From: Osedax frankpressi
Lineage: Eukaryota; Annelida; Polychaeta; Sabellida; Siboglinidae
NCBI GenBank assembly: GCA_964035775.1
Contig: OZ038314.1
Location: 27,307,641-27,371,640, forward strand
Direction of reading: 5' to 3'
Length of the DNA stretch: 64,000 bases
Under the pieces are notes generated by a model. The model had not been told where the DNA came from, did no database searches, and worked only from the letters and a program-made list of their open reading frames with translations. The translations under genes were made by a program, and so were the position numbers. This document shows positions 13,649-26,868 of this stretch, piece after piece (within the stretch, counting starts at the first letter, position 1; each line of letters begins with the position of its first letter).

Positions 13649-14701
13649 TATGTATACATATTATTTGCTATTTTATAGTGAATAATATTTTTGTTAAATA
13701 TCTACTCTTCAATAACACAGGACATATTAATATTTTATAAGGATTGTAATAAAATGTATTATTATTTAATGGCTTTAAAGTATTGATTAAGTTATATATA
13801 AATATATTATCTAATTTACAATCATTTGAAAACAATGTATTTATAAGTTTATTTTCGATATGATTGATAATTAGAATATATTAAATTGTAATTCTATTTA
13901 TCAAAAATAAGTGATAATATATTATATCTTCATAATATAATAATCCTTAATGTTACTTAAATATATGTATAATAAGTTATTATTTATAACTAATATTTAT
14001 ATCTATATTAGTTAAATTTCTATATAAATTATTATTTATAATTATACTAAGTATAAAGTAGTTATACATAACTTACTAAAACATAAATTTAATAAGTTGT
14101 TATATATAATAGCAATCGCATAGCTAGCAATTTTTTTGTTTCATTATTTAATATCAATATAGATACTGATTATTTCTTAAATACATAATTATATATAAGT
14201 TATAATGAATAATATGAATAATTAACCATTTAAACAAAATTGAATCGTAATATCTACAAAGTATTGATTGATATTATTAATTTTGATATTTTATTTATCG
14301 GCAATAATAATTACATTAAATAGATATTGCATATGTCACACTGCAGTAGGCAGCATACCTGACTTAAGTCGTGACTACATAAATTTCGAAATACATATCA
14401 ATATTCAGTATAATCGTACAGGTCAATCTAATAAGTTTATATCAAACGTAATCTAATATTTTGTAGAGAACGAAACGTATGTTATATATCATTAAGAAAT
14501 ATTCCTTAAGATTATTACAACGTGAACGACCGAAATAGATGGCAATATCGATGTAATTTACAGTCATCGCAAGTTTTGAAATATAGAATTAACTTATACA
14601 ACATGTGAAGTCTACAATTTTAATTATTTTATTCTGCATGACGTTAATAACGAACATATCTCGGTAAATATAATTTGAAACTACATACATATTGACGTAG
14701 T

Positions 14702-14751
14702 TTTAAAAATAAATAGTTTATTGAATAGTATTCAATAAACTATTTTTAATT
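14702..14751. repeat. Inverted repeat (hairpin)
   Basis: Arms centred on AGTTTATTGAATA and TATTCAATAAACT extend into AAAAAT/ATTTTT, with a 4-base bulge in the left arm. Nature unknown. Confidence 0.65.
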
Positions 14752-16262
14752 GTTATTAATTTTTAAATGAATACATATTTAATAAATTGAAAAATAAAAA
14801 AGTATTATTAAAAAAGTATTAGATATAATAATGAATTTGGTAATATAAATATATAAACAGTTACCTAGAAAGTGTACTGTAATCTATCATCAATTAATTA
14901 TGTAAAATAAATACTATTATAAATATATCTATTCATATGCTTCAGTAGTTACATTTATATACAATTTGGTATATTAATAGATTATAATTAGAATGTATTT
15001 GTTTATATTTTAAAGTATAGTATGTCAAAAGGAAATATTTATAAACACGAACAAGAAGAAAACAGTTTTAAACTGTCTTCAAGTTTAAATTCCTAGGAAG
15101 GGTTCATTTCACTCGCTGTATTTCGCCGTTCGAAACTAAACTTGAAACCTAAATGAAGGTAGCTAAAGTTCCATACGAAGTTAGTTTTTATAACGAAGAT
15201 ATTAATATTTTATATAATATTAATAATTTAATCGTATTCTATATTATATTTGTTAGAATACTATGCTATTATTTATATTATATAATAATGATTTTATACT
15301 ATAGTTAAGAATATTTAACTATAGGTATAAGAATATTTAAAGAATATTTAACTATAATATTAGTGATCTGCAAAAGTAGGACTTCCATTGAACAATAAAT
15401 CTTAATAATATACAAATCATACATATTATTTATAATTAATCATGCTAATGATTTATAACGAATACGTATTACTAAATTGTAATTAATTAATATGTATTCG
15501 TTGTTTTATGTAAATATAATTTCCCATTTAATATTAAATATATACTAATTTATATATAGGCGTATATTTATATATATAAATATATTTATTATATAGTATT
15601 AATATACGCAGAACACCGTATTCTTATTATGAAATGTTAATTATAACACAGTTATATAATATGTAACTAATTTTATAACAACTTCTTTATATGGTTAATT
15701 AAGGAATCAATTGATTAAGAAATTAATTTCTCTGAACCCATCATCGAAAGGAAAAAGGCATTGAACAACTTTTGATGGAGAAGCTATTGTTGATTCATTT
15801 TTCATCATTAAACGTGTGAAAGAAATGAATTTTGACCTCGATTCTCACTTTAATGCCGAACAACAAGCATAAGATGCCATGTTTATATTAGTTTAACAAT
15901 ACTCGTATGTTTTATCAAGAATAGTCTATTTAAAATATACTAGGGAGATATGTTTTCTGGTATAAAATTTAAAACGAATGAACACTTTAATTAATACATT
16001 CCTGTCATTCCAATAGAAATTATATTATTGCGAGACCACTAGGTATTATCACTATTAGATATTTAATTGTTTGGTACACAAATTGATAATAATAATATCA
16101 TATTAATGTATAATACAATATAATAACTATTTATACGTTCTCCATCAATTATTTAAATTGTTAAACACCTTAATAATCTATGCAATTTAAAATGTATACT
16201 ATCCAATATACTATATATATATATATTAACACCGTTATATATTTATGTTTCGCTTTTATTAA

Positions 16263-16393
16263 TCATTAATTCTTTAAAAAAAATGTATTTATAATATATA
16301 ATATTAAGTTTATTTTAAATGAAATATATATTATATACCTTTTTTATTTAATATAAAAATTACAATCATTGTCGATAATAATATACTATAATA
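16263..16393. repeat. ~130-bp direct repeat, copy 1
   Basis: This block, from TCATTAATTCTTTAAAAAAA to CTATAAT, recurs essentially unchanged at 17658-17787. Both copies lie in introns of the FAXC-like pseudogene. The near identity in such AT-rich DNA points to a recent duplication or gene conversion. Confidence 0.9.
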
Positions 16394-17657
16394 TTATTGA
16401 TAAGATGATAATTGAATATTATTACAATACGTTAATTGTGCCGTTAACACAATCCAATCCAGATTAGTTATTAATAATGATAACGCATACTATAATTGGG
16501 TTAAACAATATTCCTTATCTACGTAAAGTATACATACAATAGTACACATGTCGTTATCTGGATTTTGCCATTGTATCTTTCACACCGAAAGTTTGGGTAA
16601 TCAAACCATTGATAGACATACTTATACTTATATATTCATTTCAGAAATTATCTTTATTAGCTTTAATACCTAATTATCTCTTTAAACATCACCAATTAAT
16701 AATTACCATTACGATGTCATTCATTTAAGTCTCTTGCTATTATCTAAACAAGCTTAAATTATTTTTCATAATGAAAAAGGATATTTGAAAAAGAGATAAC
16801 GATTATAATGAATAGTTTTTTGGATTATGGCTTTAATAAATTTGTTCTATAAAGTGTAAATATTACATGTCTAGAGATTATATAGCGGAATAATTGAAGT
16901 ATACATATTAATTAGCTTTTTTACAACAATTTCTAAATATTTTCTTGTTGGTGATATTGACTCGATAAACATAATTGTTTTAACAATGCATTGTAACTGA
17001 TGTATCACTTCAGATCAAAATCACTTGGAGTACAAACAATTTTAATAATATATCATATACAAGGACAGATTTTCGATACTGTTTGTTCAGTGGAGTATGC
17101 AGTTTATTTAGAATTCTGACCCTTTTGTTCTAAATTATCCTGCAACATAATATATTAAAGGTTATATATGTCATCAAAATCGTATAAATTATTATTTCTA
17201 ATAATTCTGATTTCTATATATTTCATATTTACATATTTGTAATAATTCATATTTATTTTTAATTATTTAATTTAAACAAACAACGTTTTATATACATTTT
17301 ATCTACATTTTATTTTTAAAATTAACAGAAGATTTTCCACAATTTAATGAAATATTTACATAATATGAAAACTACATTTTGACCAGATTATTTACAGTAC
17401 ATATGAGGAATCCAGGTTTAGTACTACATAATGTTATTGTATAGAAAATGTTAATTACAAATACCAAATAATTCAGTCTGCAGAATGAGTGAATTATTGT
17501 ATAACATTTTTAAATTATAAATAATTTCTACACTTTATAAAATAAATTTATAATTTATCACTATTATATAATCTAAAATTGAAATAAATGTATAGATAAT
17601 ATTTATGATAGTTGTATATACATGTAATATGTATTACTATAAACATACCAACTGTTA

Positions 17658-17787
17658 TCATTAATTCTTTAAAAAAAATGTATTTATAATATATAATATT
17701 AAGTTTATTTTAAATGAAATATATATTATATACCTTTTTTATTTAATATAAAAATTACAATCATTGTCGATAATAATATACTATAAT
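17658..17787. repeat. ~130-bp direct repeat, copy 2
   Basis: Second copy of the block at 16263-16393. It lies just upstream of the last pseudo-exon. Confidence 0.9.
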
Positions 17788-18268
17788 AATCATAAATTTT
17801 GATTAACACGTCACCAATTATTTAATCAATTAACTTTCTGCTGAGTTTTTTGAGAAATATGGAAACTAATACATTTATTATTTATGATAGAAACACCCAT
17901 TTAAATTTGTTTACCTTTAGAATAAATGTATATTTAAATATTTTAAATGTAATAAATAACTATAATAATTTATTTATATAGTTATTCTATTCATACATTT
18001 TATATTATTATACTATAATATTATTATTATTATATTTTTACAATTTTTTTTGTTAATAGATTTAAGTAAAATATATTTTTTAATATGCTTTTGATTGATT
18101 GATTTATTAATTTATCACATGTTATATCCATTTTATAATATGAAATTAATTGGATATTGGAAATATCTAAGGTATATATATATAGACATATGTATATATA
18201 CGAATATAATTACTGCACAAATCTACTCCGTGCCAATGTTTACAAGCGAAATTCTTCGTGTATATCGT

Positions 18269-21200
18269 CTATGCACATTTCAGAATCTGCAACCGATCGG
18301 AGAATACGTCGACTTGCGATTGCACTGCTCTCTGCAACTCCTCGAACCTTACTCTGAAACGTTCGTCCTCGTCGTCCTCTTCCTTTTCGTCCCTACGGCG
18401 ATCCGCCGAATTGTCGGGTACGTTTCCCGGCCACTGGCCAATATGCGACGTTGTCGTCTCGATATCGTAGTCCTTCCACGAACAGTAATCGCTATCGATG
18501 CTCCTGTCACCGAATTCCGCCTGAGTTAAGAACGTCGGTTGATCTCCGAAGTTGGTGTGGATTGGCACGCAGGTGGCCGTATATCGTGTTGTGGAGGTTG
18601 TTTCATAAGGTCCGCTAGACTTCGGACGTATTGTCTTCGTGTCCGCGGAATCGTCACGTTTTCGAGTAACGGCGGACTTTGCTCTCGCCTTGGTCGGGTT
18701 ATTCGCTACCGGTGAATTCGGAGTTCTCGTACGGCCCGACATTATTCTCACTTTTCTCTTCATATTCTGGTAAAGTTTATTGCCCTTCATAATTGCATCT
18801 GATGACATTTCACCGCTGTTCGTGACAATAGATTATTATGTGTCATTTCTTATCATTATATTTATATATATATATACATATACATATTAGAATAATGAGA
18901 TATTTAATAAATGTTTAAATATGTTTTCGTAGATCATTATATTCAATTGTAACACATGTAAAACAAGTTCAATTGTTATGTGTTTGCTTGTACCTGTGAA
19001 TACCTCGTTGCCAATTCTTACGTTTGATTTCCTTTTCATATTGCAGAGCTTCTGTGGCTTCGTCTACTTGTTTATTATTTTTACTTTCGGTATTTTTTTT
19101 CGGCGTTTTTTCGTCGGAAACCTATAACGTATTGCGTAATTATAGTCTGTATAGTATTTTTAATATGTTCTACATGAGTTGATTTCATACTTCTTATTGT
19201 ATCTACATATATGCCTACAATAATTATTGTTCATGATTTATTGTAATTTTTCTTTCATACTTTACCTCTCAATAATAATATAATCCTGTTATATAATGAA
19301 TATTAATATCTTTATAAATCAGTTTAATTATACTCATCTTGTATTTAATACAATAATATATTATATTAAATTATAGCTGAAAATATAATCAAACATGTAT
19401 TGCTTTATTTTTAAAATATATTAACCATCAATATTTATTAGAAACTGTTTCCTATTATATTATACCTATATCAAATGCGTTTCATATAGTACAGGGTATA
19501 TTAAAATATTAATCTGAAGGTTATATATATTATATATTATACAAGCAACGAAATCAAATTATTTCTTAAAACAACTAGCTTATGGTCAAAATATATTAAT
19601 ACAAATTAGTATGACACCGTTAATAGTTTTATATTGATATTATATACAATTGATAAACATATTAAGATGAATTCATTATATTTGCATTATATTTTATCTA
19701 TTAAATAATTCGTATTATTTATTTAATTTTTTTATATATTTTCATTTTTAGAACACGTGAATTTACAAAAAATTCAATATATTTTCTTTTTAAATTTAAA
19801 CATATAGTATTTAAACATATAGTATTTAAACATATAATATTTAAACATATAGTATTTAAACATATAGTATTTAAACATATAGTATTTAAATATATAGTAT
19901 AATAATCTTTGCAATTTAATTTAATTATATCTCATAATTAAATTTAATTCTTAAAAATATATATATAATTAATTTATATTTTGAATAAAAAAAGTTTTTA
20001 AATAATATAATATAAATTATGTAATACAAATTTTAATTATCTTGATTAATAGGTACCCATCATTTTAGTTTTTTTTATTATATAATAAAACTGAAACTAT
20101 ATTTTATTTGCATTACAAATATATTATATCCATATGTATAAACAAATTATATAATAATTTATAATACTTACATCATCTTGTTAATTGGGTACATCTATGG
20201 GCACATGTATGCATGTAAATTAATGTTTCATTAGACCAAAATCATAAAATTATCATTTTATTTAAATCACTACTGTTTTACAAGAATAAAAATATCTTTA
20301 TATATAAAGATTATCATAGAAATAAGTTTTAATCATACAAATATATGATTAATCGTTTGAATTAAAATTCTTACATAAGTTATACTATTTTATAAATGTA
20401 TATATTTCGATATATTGTAGAAACTAAATATACAGTAGTTCGATTCCCGTTATTATAGTAATAAACTATAGTCTATTAACGGATTTGCTTGGATAATTAG
20501 TCTACACACCTGATTGAAGCGTTGACGTAAATAACTGTTTTTACGAGTAAAATCCTCGTAGAAGTCGTCCTCATCATCATCGTCTCGGAAATAGGCCGAG
20601 GGCGAACTTCCAGCCTCTAATTTACACGAATTAGAAGTAGCCGTAGCACTTTTACTCCGGATGGTATCTTGGTCTACCAAGCACAAGTTTGTGGAATTAA
20701 GAGAAGGGTAGATTAGGTGTAACTATAGTTATAACTATAGGTTTTCTTAAAACATATTACATTAGTGCTATACCCTTTATATAAATAATACACACATATA
20801 TATGTATTTCATATATTTACCTATATGTAAAACATGTTATTTTATAACTAAAATAATTATTTTAATAACTAAACGAGTTTTGTAGAATATACTAAACTGT
20901 ATTTTGCATAACATAATTACCATATATAGAAATTTTAAACTATTGAAATTAGTTTATTGATTAGTTATTTTAATACACATGACTTATATTACTAATAGTT
21001 TATGTATGCGGAGACGTGTATGTATATGGGAGAATACACCTATATATACTAGGTGTTAGTAACTACATTGACTCTTTAAGCTTTATAATCTAGTGGATAC
21101 ACTTGCATCTCGTATAATCACCGTTACCTCTCTATAGCTGGTAAACACGCACACGTCCTTGTGTTATAACTTGTGTTATGACTTGTGTTATAACCTTGAA

Positions 21201-24200
21201 TTTCCATTTGATCTTCGTGGCCGAAGAATCTGACGGCCTTTTGAGGTACGCTTGCTGGTCTGTCTTTCTTGGAAATCGTCCTCATATACTCTACATAGTC
21301 TAGTCTGCTCAGGACGGACGATTGTTCGTTATGGGTGTTTACTTATGGATTACATTAAGAATGGCGTGAGTTTACACGTGGCGGGCGTTTGTACGTTGGA
21401 AGTATTTTTTTCTTATGTAGAGGACTATAGTCCTGTATGACTATAGTCATACATTTAATTATGATTTTGATTCGCATTTCGCGGTGGTCATTTATTTAAA
21501 CGTGTTATCCGTTATAAAAGCGGTTGAGTAGAACTGATGGATTATATAATGTATATCTAAACTCTATTATGTACTTCTTTTTACAGATTTAGAATATCAT
21601 TTAAAATAAAAATATGTAATTAGAATTATTGAAGGAATTATTGAATAGCGAATTATGAATGGCGATTCAATTGTGACACTCGATGACAAAGGAAATAGTT
21701 AATTATAAAGTATATTTTTAATATTAGCATTGAATACATTAATCCATATTAATAATTTAGTTTATTATTTTAGTACGTGAATATGGTTTTAAAAGTGAAT
21801 ACAATATTCAGTGTTCACACTATTTACGAGTCATTTGTAAATAGTGTCCCATCGCCGATGACATCATATACGCCAGATGCAATCGACTAACCTCGGCGAC
21901 ATCTCGGGGCTGTTGAACTCCGAGAGGTCGGAAGCAACGGAAGTGCAGTGGATGCTCTGTCCGGCTGCGGTATTGGGACGCCTCTCCGGTCTGGGGTCGT
22001 ACAGGAAGTCCCTTGACATCATCGAGAGCACTTTCCGGCGTCGTTCCAGCGTACGAGACCGATATCGTGATGACTCATCTGGTTCCGAATACGCTGTACA
22101 GGCGGAAGTGCGGTCGAGGCGGAAGTGAGGTCGAGGCGGAAGTGAGGTCGAGGCGGAAGTGAGGTCGAGGCGGAAGTGAGGTCGAGGCGGAAGTGAGGTC
22201 GAGGCGGAAGTGAGGTCGAGGCGGAAGTGAGGTCGAGCCGGTCAAACGCGTGCTGGGCAAGTAAACGGTAGAGCTCGCAAGTAAGTAAACATTACCGAAA
22301 TGTTGCCGTAGAGCGAGGGCGTTACCGTCTATCCGACGGATTAGTTCGCAAGCGCGTATTATATAACTTACGTAATATGTATTGCGTAATAGATACCGTA
22401 CGCTCCCTACAAATCCGTAGATCGCGTGATTATTATGTATTATAAGAGTTGTATAAATAATATAGAACAATATTCAACGTAACGGTATTAATTGTAAAAG
22501 AATCATTAAAATTAATATGGAATTATATGTGAGTATCTATTTAGTATGTTGGCATTTTGTATTTTACTAATAAAATTCATGAATATGAACAATTCCAAGT
22601 AAATCCCTCAACTGGAGACCGACAAGATAATTGAATATCGCTGATATGATTTACTATATCTACACGCCACCTATAAAAGCTATTAATGTTGCAATAGTCT
22701 TAACATATTTAACAATCAGTTTTTTTTAAACATATACTGATGATAATCACATGGGTCAAGAACAGAACCCGGATTGTCAATTATAATAAATGTTAATCAC
22801 TTTTTGATAGTAGGATCACATAAATAATGTAATTTTAATTAAAAAATAATTTTCCAAACAAGAGAATAATAAACATCTTATATAATATTTTATCTCTACT
22901 ATACTTTTTATTTCTTTATTTTATATTATATTTCAATTATATATACATATGTTAGTATATATAAGCACATATATAAGTATATATATATAACCATATTATT
23001 TATCAATGATTATATATTCTATTTTATTATTATGCAACAAATTCTATATTTCTTTATTTAATCATTTTTATTCTAGTTTTATTAATATATTTTCATGATT
23101 CATTCCTCATAATTATACTTATAACATATATTGTATATGATAATTTATCAAGCTTATTTATAATATGATAAACGGTACAATTGTTCATTTACAGTAATAT
23201 TTTCAATATCAATCGACTGCTCGCAATATTATATTTATATAGTTAGATTATGTTATATATAGATAACAGAGTAACTCGGCTACAGGATAAAGCATTTTTT
23301 AATATACCACTAGTTGTATGGTTAATAAATACTGTAGTATATATTAAGTATTATTTTAGTCAACGTTCTCGTTTAATGAACTCTCTTACACCATTAATAT
23401 CTCAGCTAATACTAATGTAAAATATAGTCTCAGAAAATCAAAAATTCTTACATTATTCCATAGTTATATAGTTATCATTATTTTTGGCAAATATTGATTA
23501 AATACTTGAGTAAAGCAGAGAATTCTTTTCGATATGTTATTTTGTATACTACTTATTATTTGAATACAAATATGATGTACATATTTATATTACTATTAGT
23601 CCATTTAAAGATATTTGTAATAAATATTCGTAGAATCAATAGTTAGACTTTAGAATATTTGTTAAATGGTAAAAGTCTAAAACTGAACACTCGACATAAT
23701 TATTTACCAATCATATAACAGCCTATTTATTTTCATTATTAAACTATAGTTACGTTTCACTGAACTCCAGTGAAGATTATAACGGGCAGCCTTTACGTAA
23801 TATCTAACTTTTGTCTTCGCAATTACCATCTTGATGTATGATTTGCTGGTTGTCACCTGGTATTATTCCGCAGCAATTACGTATTTCTGGTCCGACCTTT
23901 ATTACCGGTTCCATCTCCTTTAGCCTTGAGTAAACGAAATTGAAAATAATATCACGTATTATAAGACTTTTGGTATATGAATTAAATATAAACTAAGAAT
24001 TAGCTGAGAATTCGTTACTTTAGCGTAACATCAACTCCTGTACATCGCGAGGTATAAGAGTATCGATATTTATATAATTGATATAAAAATAAGATAACAT
24101 ATAAAAGAATATAATTTTCAAATAACATAGATATCGCGTTACTATGGTTACCTGGCTTTCTTGAGTTTTCCTTTTTCATGCACGGGATCAGGATCGTTGT

Positions 24201-24547
24201 GATGTCCGAAAACTTTCGCCATTTGATAAGTAGCGGTCATCATCGCTAACTTCATGTCGTGGTCAGGAGCCACGGTCTGAGTGAGTGTAAAGTTCTGGAG
24301 AGGTTTTGTTTGTGAGTGTGGCTGTTAAGTTGGGCTTAGAACATATAAATGTAATCGGGAGTAGATTTGGCAAGTGAAGTAATGGAGTATACGATATATT
24401 GTAATTGGGAAGTATTACATAAGGGTTATAAGAGTTGGGATCATTGTTATATGATAATATAAAATATCTATATGATGATTGAGTTTATAGTTTGGCTGGG
24501 CAACGACTCGGATAGAGGATAGTAATTATACAAGTGAGAGATAGGGA

Positions 24548-24587
<40 letters not shown>

Positions 24588-25900
24588 ATAGAGAGCCAGA
24601 ATAGCACTATATACTTCGCGTAATGCTGTAAATAAGACTGTGCTGTTTCATTAGTTTTATTATTCAAAGTATATGTATGCTGCTATCGGAGTTTGTAAAA
24701 AAGTTAATTGAAAAGATGATTAAAATAATATTATATATGATTATATAAAAATTACTTTATTACTTGATAATAACTATTGTACAAATTTGTTTATAAAAAT
24801 ACAAAATATTGATTGATTAATTCAACGGATTTTATCAAAACAGAACACCAATAATAGGTTTAAATGTTTAAACTATATAATTATAATTATATGATTAATT
24901 TAATTTCACCTAAGTCTCTATCAAGGGATACTACCTACCGTTAATAAATAGTACAATAACCTATAATGTATCGAATAAACGAATACTATTTTCACTTATA
25001 TTAATTTAAATTAAACTAAAAATATACATCTGCGTTACCACATTAACTATAGTTAACATTCTATAGAATGTAAATAATAGAGACGAACCTGATCCCTGGC
25101 GGCGGGTTTATTACGGTATTGCTTGAAAGGAGAGGCGGTCATCTTGTTGACGTGTTTATCCTCGAAATTGTCGGCGCTGGGTTTGCAGTGTCTGGGCACT
25201 ACGGAGTTCCAACCGTGGCCCTTTGGTCTCGGGAACGTCTTACTACGTCGCAGTGGAGGATTAGATAATAAATTAGATTATAATGTCTATTTATTAATTT
25301 TGGTAACGCATAACCGATATTTTATAACATTTTACTTCACATTGAATATCTCGCAACGTTAGCTCTATATCGAAGGACACATAAAAGGTAGGGTGAGAAA
25401 TGTAGCGAATTATATAGGTAGATAAACAGTGTGATATAAAGTTAGATATTCAATGGGATAAGCAGTGAGATATATAATGATATGTACAGTGACATATTAA
25501 GTGAGATGCACAGTGAGAGAAATAGTGAGATGTACATTGAGATATACAATGATATACAATGTGAGATAAGCAGTGAGCTCAAATTGAATACTTTTGAGTC
25601 AAAATATTTCCTAACATATTGATGATAAAGTTCAAAATAATAATCTTCCACTAGTTGCATTTATAAAATTTATATCCATTACATAATGAATACATATTCA
25701 CTTTGTAATGGTATATGTATACACCTATGTAATGGCCTGATTATATATTATCTAATGGATGCTTATTGTTCTACACTTTGTTCTTACATATTAGTATCAT
25801 CGTTATTTAATATATTTAAAATATCTCTTATTAAATTGAGCATAAAATAGAAAAAAAGCCAATATTACTTTATAAACGTATTTAACATATATATAGATAA

Positions 25901-25944
<44 letters not shown>

Positions 25945-26834
25945 TTATAATTAATCCATTGTAACCCGATCACAAACCTATTGCCTCTAATTAGTTTGCC
26001 TGGAGATTTCAGAGGTGGTTGGTCTTGCTGGATTGATCTTACCATAGGAACGGCCGCTAGATGGCGTAAATGATCGCCGTGGCGCCGAGGCCTCGACAGA
26101 CCGGATAGGTCACTGGGTGCCGGCGTTACGGGTTGGTATAGCGTAGAGCTGGTAGTGAGGTCACGATGACCTTCACCTCTTCCTCCTCCTCCTCCTCCGA
26201 CACGACTAGCTCCCACCGGCGTCGTGTCGATGCAGAGGAAGGCCGGCGACTGTCGAAGTATAGAGTGAGTGGTGTTAACGGCGTGGCGATCGGATGTACT
26301 GGTCAGTACTGGACGTAATAGTCAATACAGTACGTAATGACAGTAACGGGCGTAATTGTCAGCGTACGATTTCCCGCAAACTAAGCAATGCATTAATTCT
26401 ACAAAAGATTTGATGAGTTACAAAAATAAAAAATAAAACAGCAATAAAGCCTTACAAATAAACTATCATGATTTCCGCTAGAGTTTGCATTATATACTAC
26501 TGTAAGTGCATTTGTACACATTGTACATTGTACTTTATTAATAGTATAGTATACAATGTACATTGTACACTGTACACTGTACATTGTACATTGTACACAC
26601 AACGGTAAACTACAGCATCGGAAATAAATAATATCTGGAAATATTCATAAATGAAATTACTAGAAATCATTGTTTTGTATATTCGAAATAAAATAAAAAA
26701 TCACATGAGTATTTTACCAGTAGGATGCGGTGAGATATAGGAATGCCATTATCGTGAATGGGGACCTCCCCGATAGGTGTATGAATATATAGGAGCATTT
26801 CTAGATACACCCATGTGTGATTACATTCTTCTGG

Positions 26835-26868
<34 letters not shown>

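Larger units (their letters stand above)
12990..15010. other. Intergenic between FAXC-like gene and its pseudogene
   Basis: AT-rich, no gene. It contains two perfect-to-near-perfect hairpins (13594-13648 and 14702-14751) annotated separately. Confidence 0.5.
15020..17875 (+). pseudogene. Intron-bearing FAXC-like pseudogene (tandem duplicate)
   Basis: Counterparts of most exons of the gene at 10.7-13.0 kb lie in the same order and strand. Exon 1-like 15079-15180 reads GRVHFTRCISPFETKLET, then a stop, then MKVAKVPYE and a kept GTTAGT donor. Exon 2-like about 15727-15900 carries SFFIIKRVKEMNFDLDSHFN with stops before and after it. Exon 5-like is about 17060-17165, exon 6-like about 17325-17415 (kept GTTTAG-type donor) and exon 7-like about 17840-17875. 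Exons 3 and 4 are not clearly recognisable. Because introns are kept, this arose by segmental tandem duplication, not retrotransposition. Stops and frame shifts in several exons rule out a normal product. Confidence 0.88.

Noticed and set aside
18095-18529. Plus-strand frame of 144 codons
   Set aside because: Shadow of the terminal minus-strand exon 18815-18269 plus flanking AT DNA.
21877-22128. Plus-strand frame of 83 codons
   Set aside because: Shadow of the minus-strand exon 22093-21892, whose splice sites and phase fit the neighbouring exons.
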